From assembly GCA_003486225.1 (NCBI GenBank), contig DNGN01000202.1, positions 6,791 through 12,284 on the forward strand: DNA of 5,494 nt. Direction: 5' to 3'. The first letter of the stretch is position 1. Each line of letters begins with the position of its first letter. This document shows positions 5,009 through 5,494 of the stretch, in pieces. The notes beneath the pieces were generated by a model, which had not been told where the DNA came from, did not search any database, and worked only from the letters and a program-made list of their open reading frames with translations. The DNA comes from Chloroflexota bacterium. GTDB lineage: Bacteria > Chloroflexota > Anaerolineae > Anaerolineales > UBA11579. The position numbers and the translations under genes are program-made.

Positions 5009-5494
5009 TTAACCCATGCCTGCCAACACACGCCAGATCTGCGCCACGAAAAAGGTCAGCACAAAGCCCATCAGCAGCGGCAGCAGCGCCGCCACAGCCG
5101 TCCATTTTTTACTGCCGGTCTCACGGTAAATGGTAAAAATGGTGGTCGAGCACGGGTTGTGCACCAGGCTGAACAGCATCAGGTTGACAGCCGTCAGCAT
5201 GGTCCAGCCCCCGGCATGGAACAAACCCAGCAGGTCGGAACCCGCTTCCATTTCAAACATCACCCCCGCTCCCGCGCCGGCATCCACACCGGTGACCAGC
5301 ACCGTCAGCATCAGCACGGTGGGGATGACGATCTCGTTGGCAGGGATGGCCACGATGTAAGCCAGCAGGATCACCCCGTTCAGGCCCAGCAGAAGGCCAA
5401 AGGGGTCCATGAACTGAATCAGGTATTCGGCGATGCTGCTGCCAGCGACAGACACATTGGCCACCAGCCAGATGACCGCCCCGGCTGGCATGGC
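5009..5494 (-). CDS. feoB: Ferrous iron transport protein B, C-terminal membrane part, partial at the window edge
   Basis: This is the last 161 codons of FeoB, the GTP-driven Fe(II) uptake protein of the inner membrane; the frame is open through the window end, so the G-protein domain and first gate region lie outside. The visible part is the second gate (nucleoside-recognition-like) region. Counting from the first visible Met, it shows [13 protein letters not shown] (1-13), a hydrophobic segment ending in the conserved [14 protein letters not shown] (48-61), then [15 protein letters not shown] (95-109), [11 protein letters not shown] (111-121) and ETGSKKWT (124-131), and a final membrane helix to the end. 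ANEIVxP, HxPCxTT and ETGSxKWT are the hallmark order of FeoB C-termini. The protein ends soon after the last helix, without an extra C-terminal FeoC-like domain. FeoA is often adjacent but would be upstream of the window. The GNAT gene starts 4 bases after the stop. Confidence 0.88.
   Translation of the reverse strand, partial: AMPAGAVIWLVANVSVAGSSIAEYLIQFMDPFGLLLGLNGVILLAYIVAIPANEIVIPTVLMLTVLVTGVDAGAGAGVMFEMEAGSDLLGLFHAGGWTMLTAVNLMLFSLVHNPCSTTIFTIYRETGSKKWTAVAALLPLLMGFVLTFFVAQIWRVLAGMG

Noticed and set aside
1..5494. Defence system, mobile element or CRISPR locus
   Set aside because: No integrase, transposase, nuclease, toxin, spacer array or target-site duplication is visible, and coding style looks even across the window.

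Overview
The window looks like ordinary chromosomal DNA from a GC-rich, probably free-living bacterium. The gene set (cholesterol-oxidase-like GMC flavoenzyme, stand-alone PheRS B3/B4 domain, multi-ribbon TFIIB-type zinc protein, GT-C glycosyltransferase, FeoB) and the protein style would suit Chloroflexota such as Anaerolineae. That assignment is an impression from protein style and was not tested by any search. I see no tRNA, rRNA, CRISPR array, insertion sequence, phage gene or attachment site, and no stretch over about 140 bases without a gene.

Layout. The window splits into two converging halves. Positions 1-1593 are read on the plus strand: the C-terminal end of a GMC-family FAD oxidoreductase (cut by the window edge), a MmcQ/YjbR-family protein whose start overlaps the oxidoreductase stop by one base (TGATG), then, after a 136-base gap with a TATAAT box, a 205-residue protein with three four-cysteine zinc ribbons. 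Positions 1707-5494 are read on the minus strand. In transcription order these are the C-terminal part of a ferrous iron transporter FeoB (cut by the window edge), a GNAT acetyltransferase 4 bases later, a 55-base gap with a near-palindrome and a TATAAT box, a GT39-like membrane glycosyltransferase, a CPBP/CAAX-type intramembrane protease homologue, and a B3/B4-domain protein. The two halves meet at 1594-1706, which holds an A6T7 tract and a 10-bp inverted repeat that runs into the stop codon of the B3/B4 gene.

How the genes work together. The last three minus-strand genes are packed with gaps of 14 and 7 bases, and the stop codon of the protease gene lies inside the ribosome binding site of the B3/B4 gene, so they form a convincing operon. 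No established pathway links a lipid-linked sugar transferase, a membrane protease homologue and an aminoacyl-tRNA editing-type domain. FeoB and the GNAT gene look co-transcribed, as do the GMC and YjbR genes. I found no clear new system here. The points most worth a second look are the non-canonical active site of the CPBP protein and its probable TTG start, the possible leaderless start of the glycosyltransferase, the triple-ribbon protein with its acidic amphipathic tail, and the two inverted repeats between genes.
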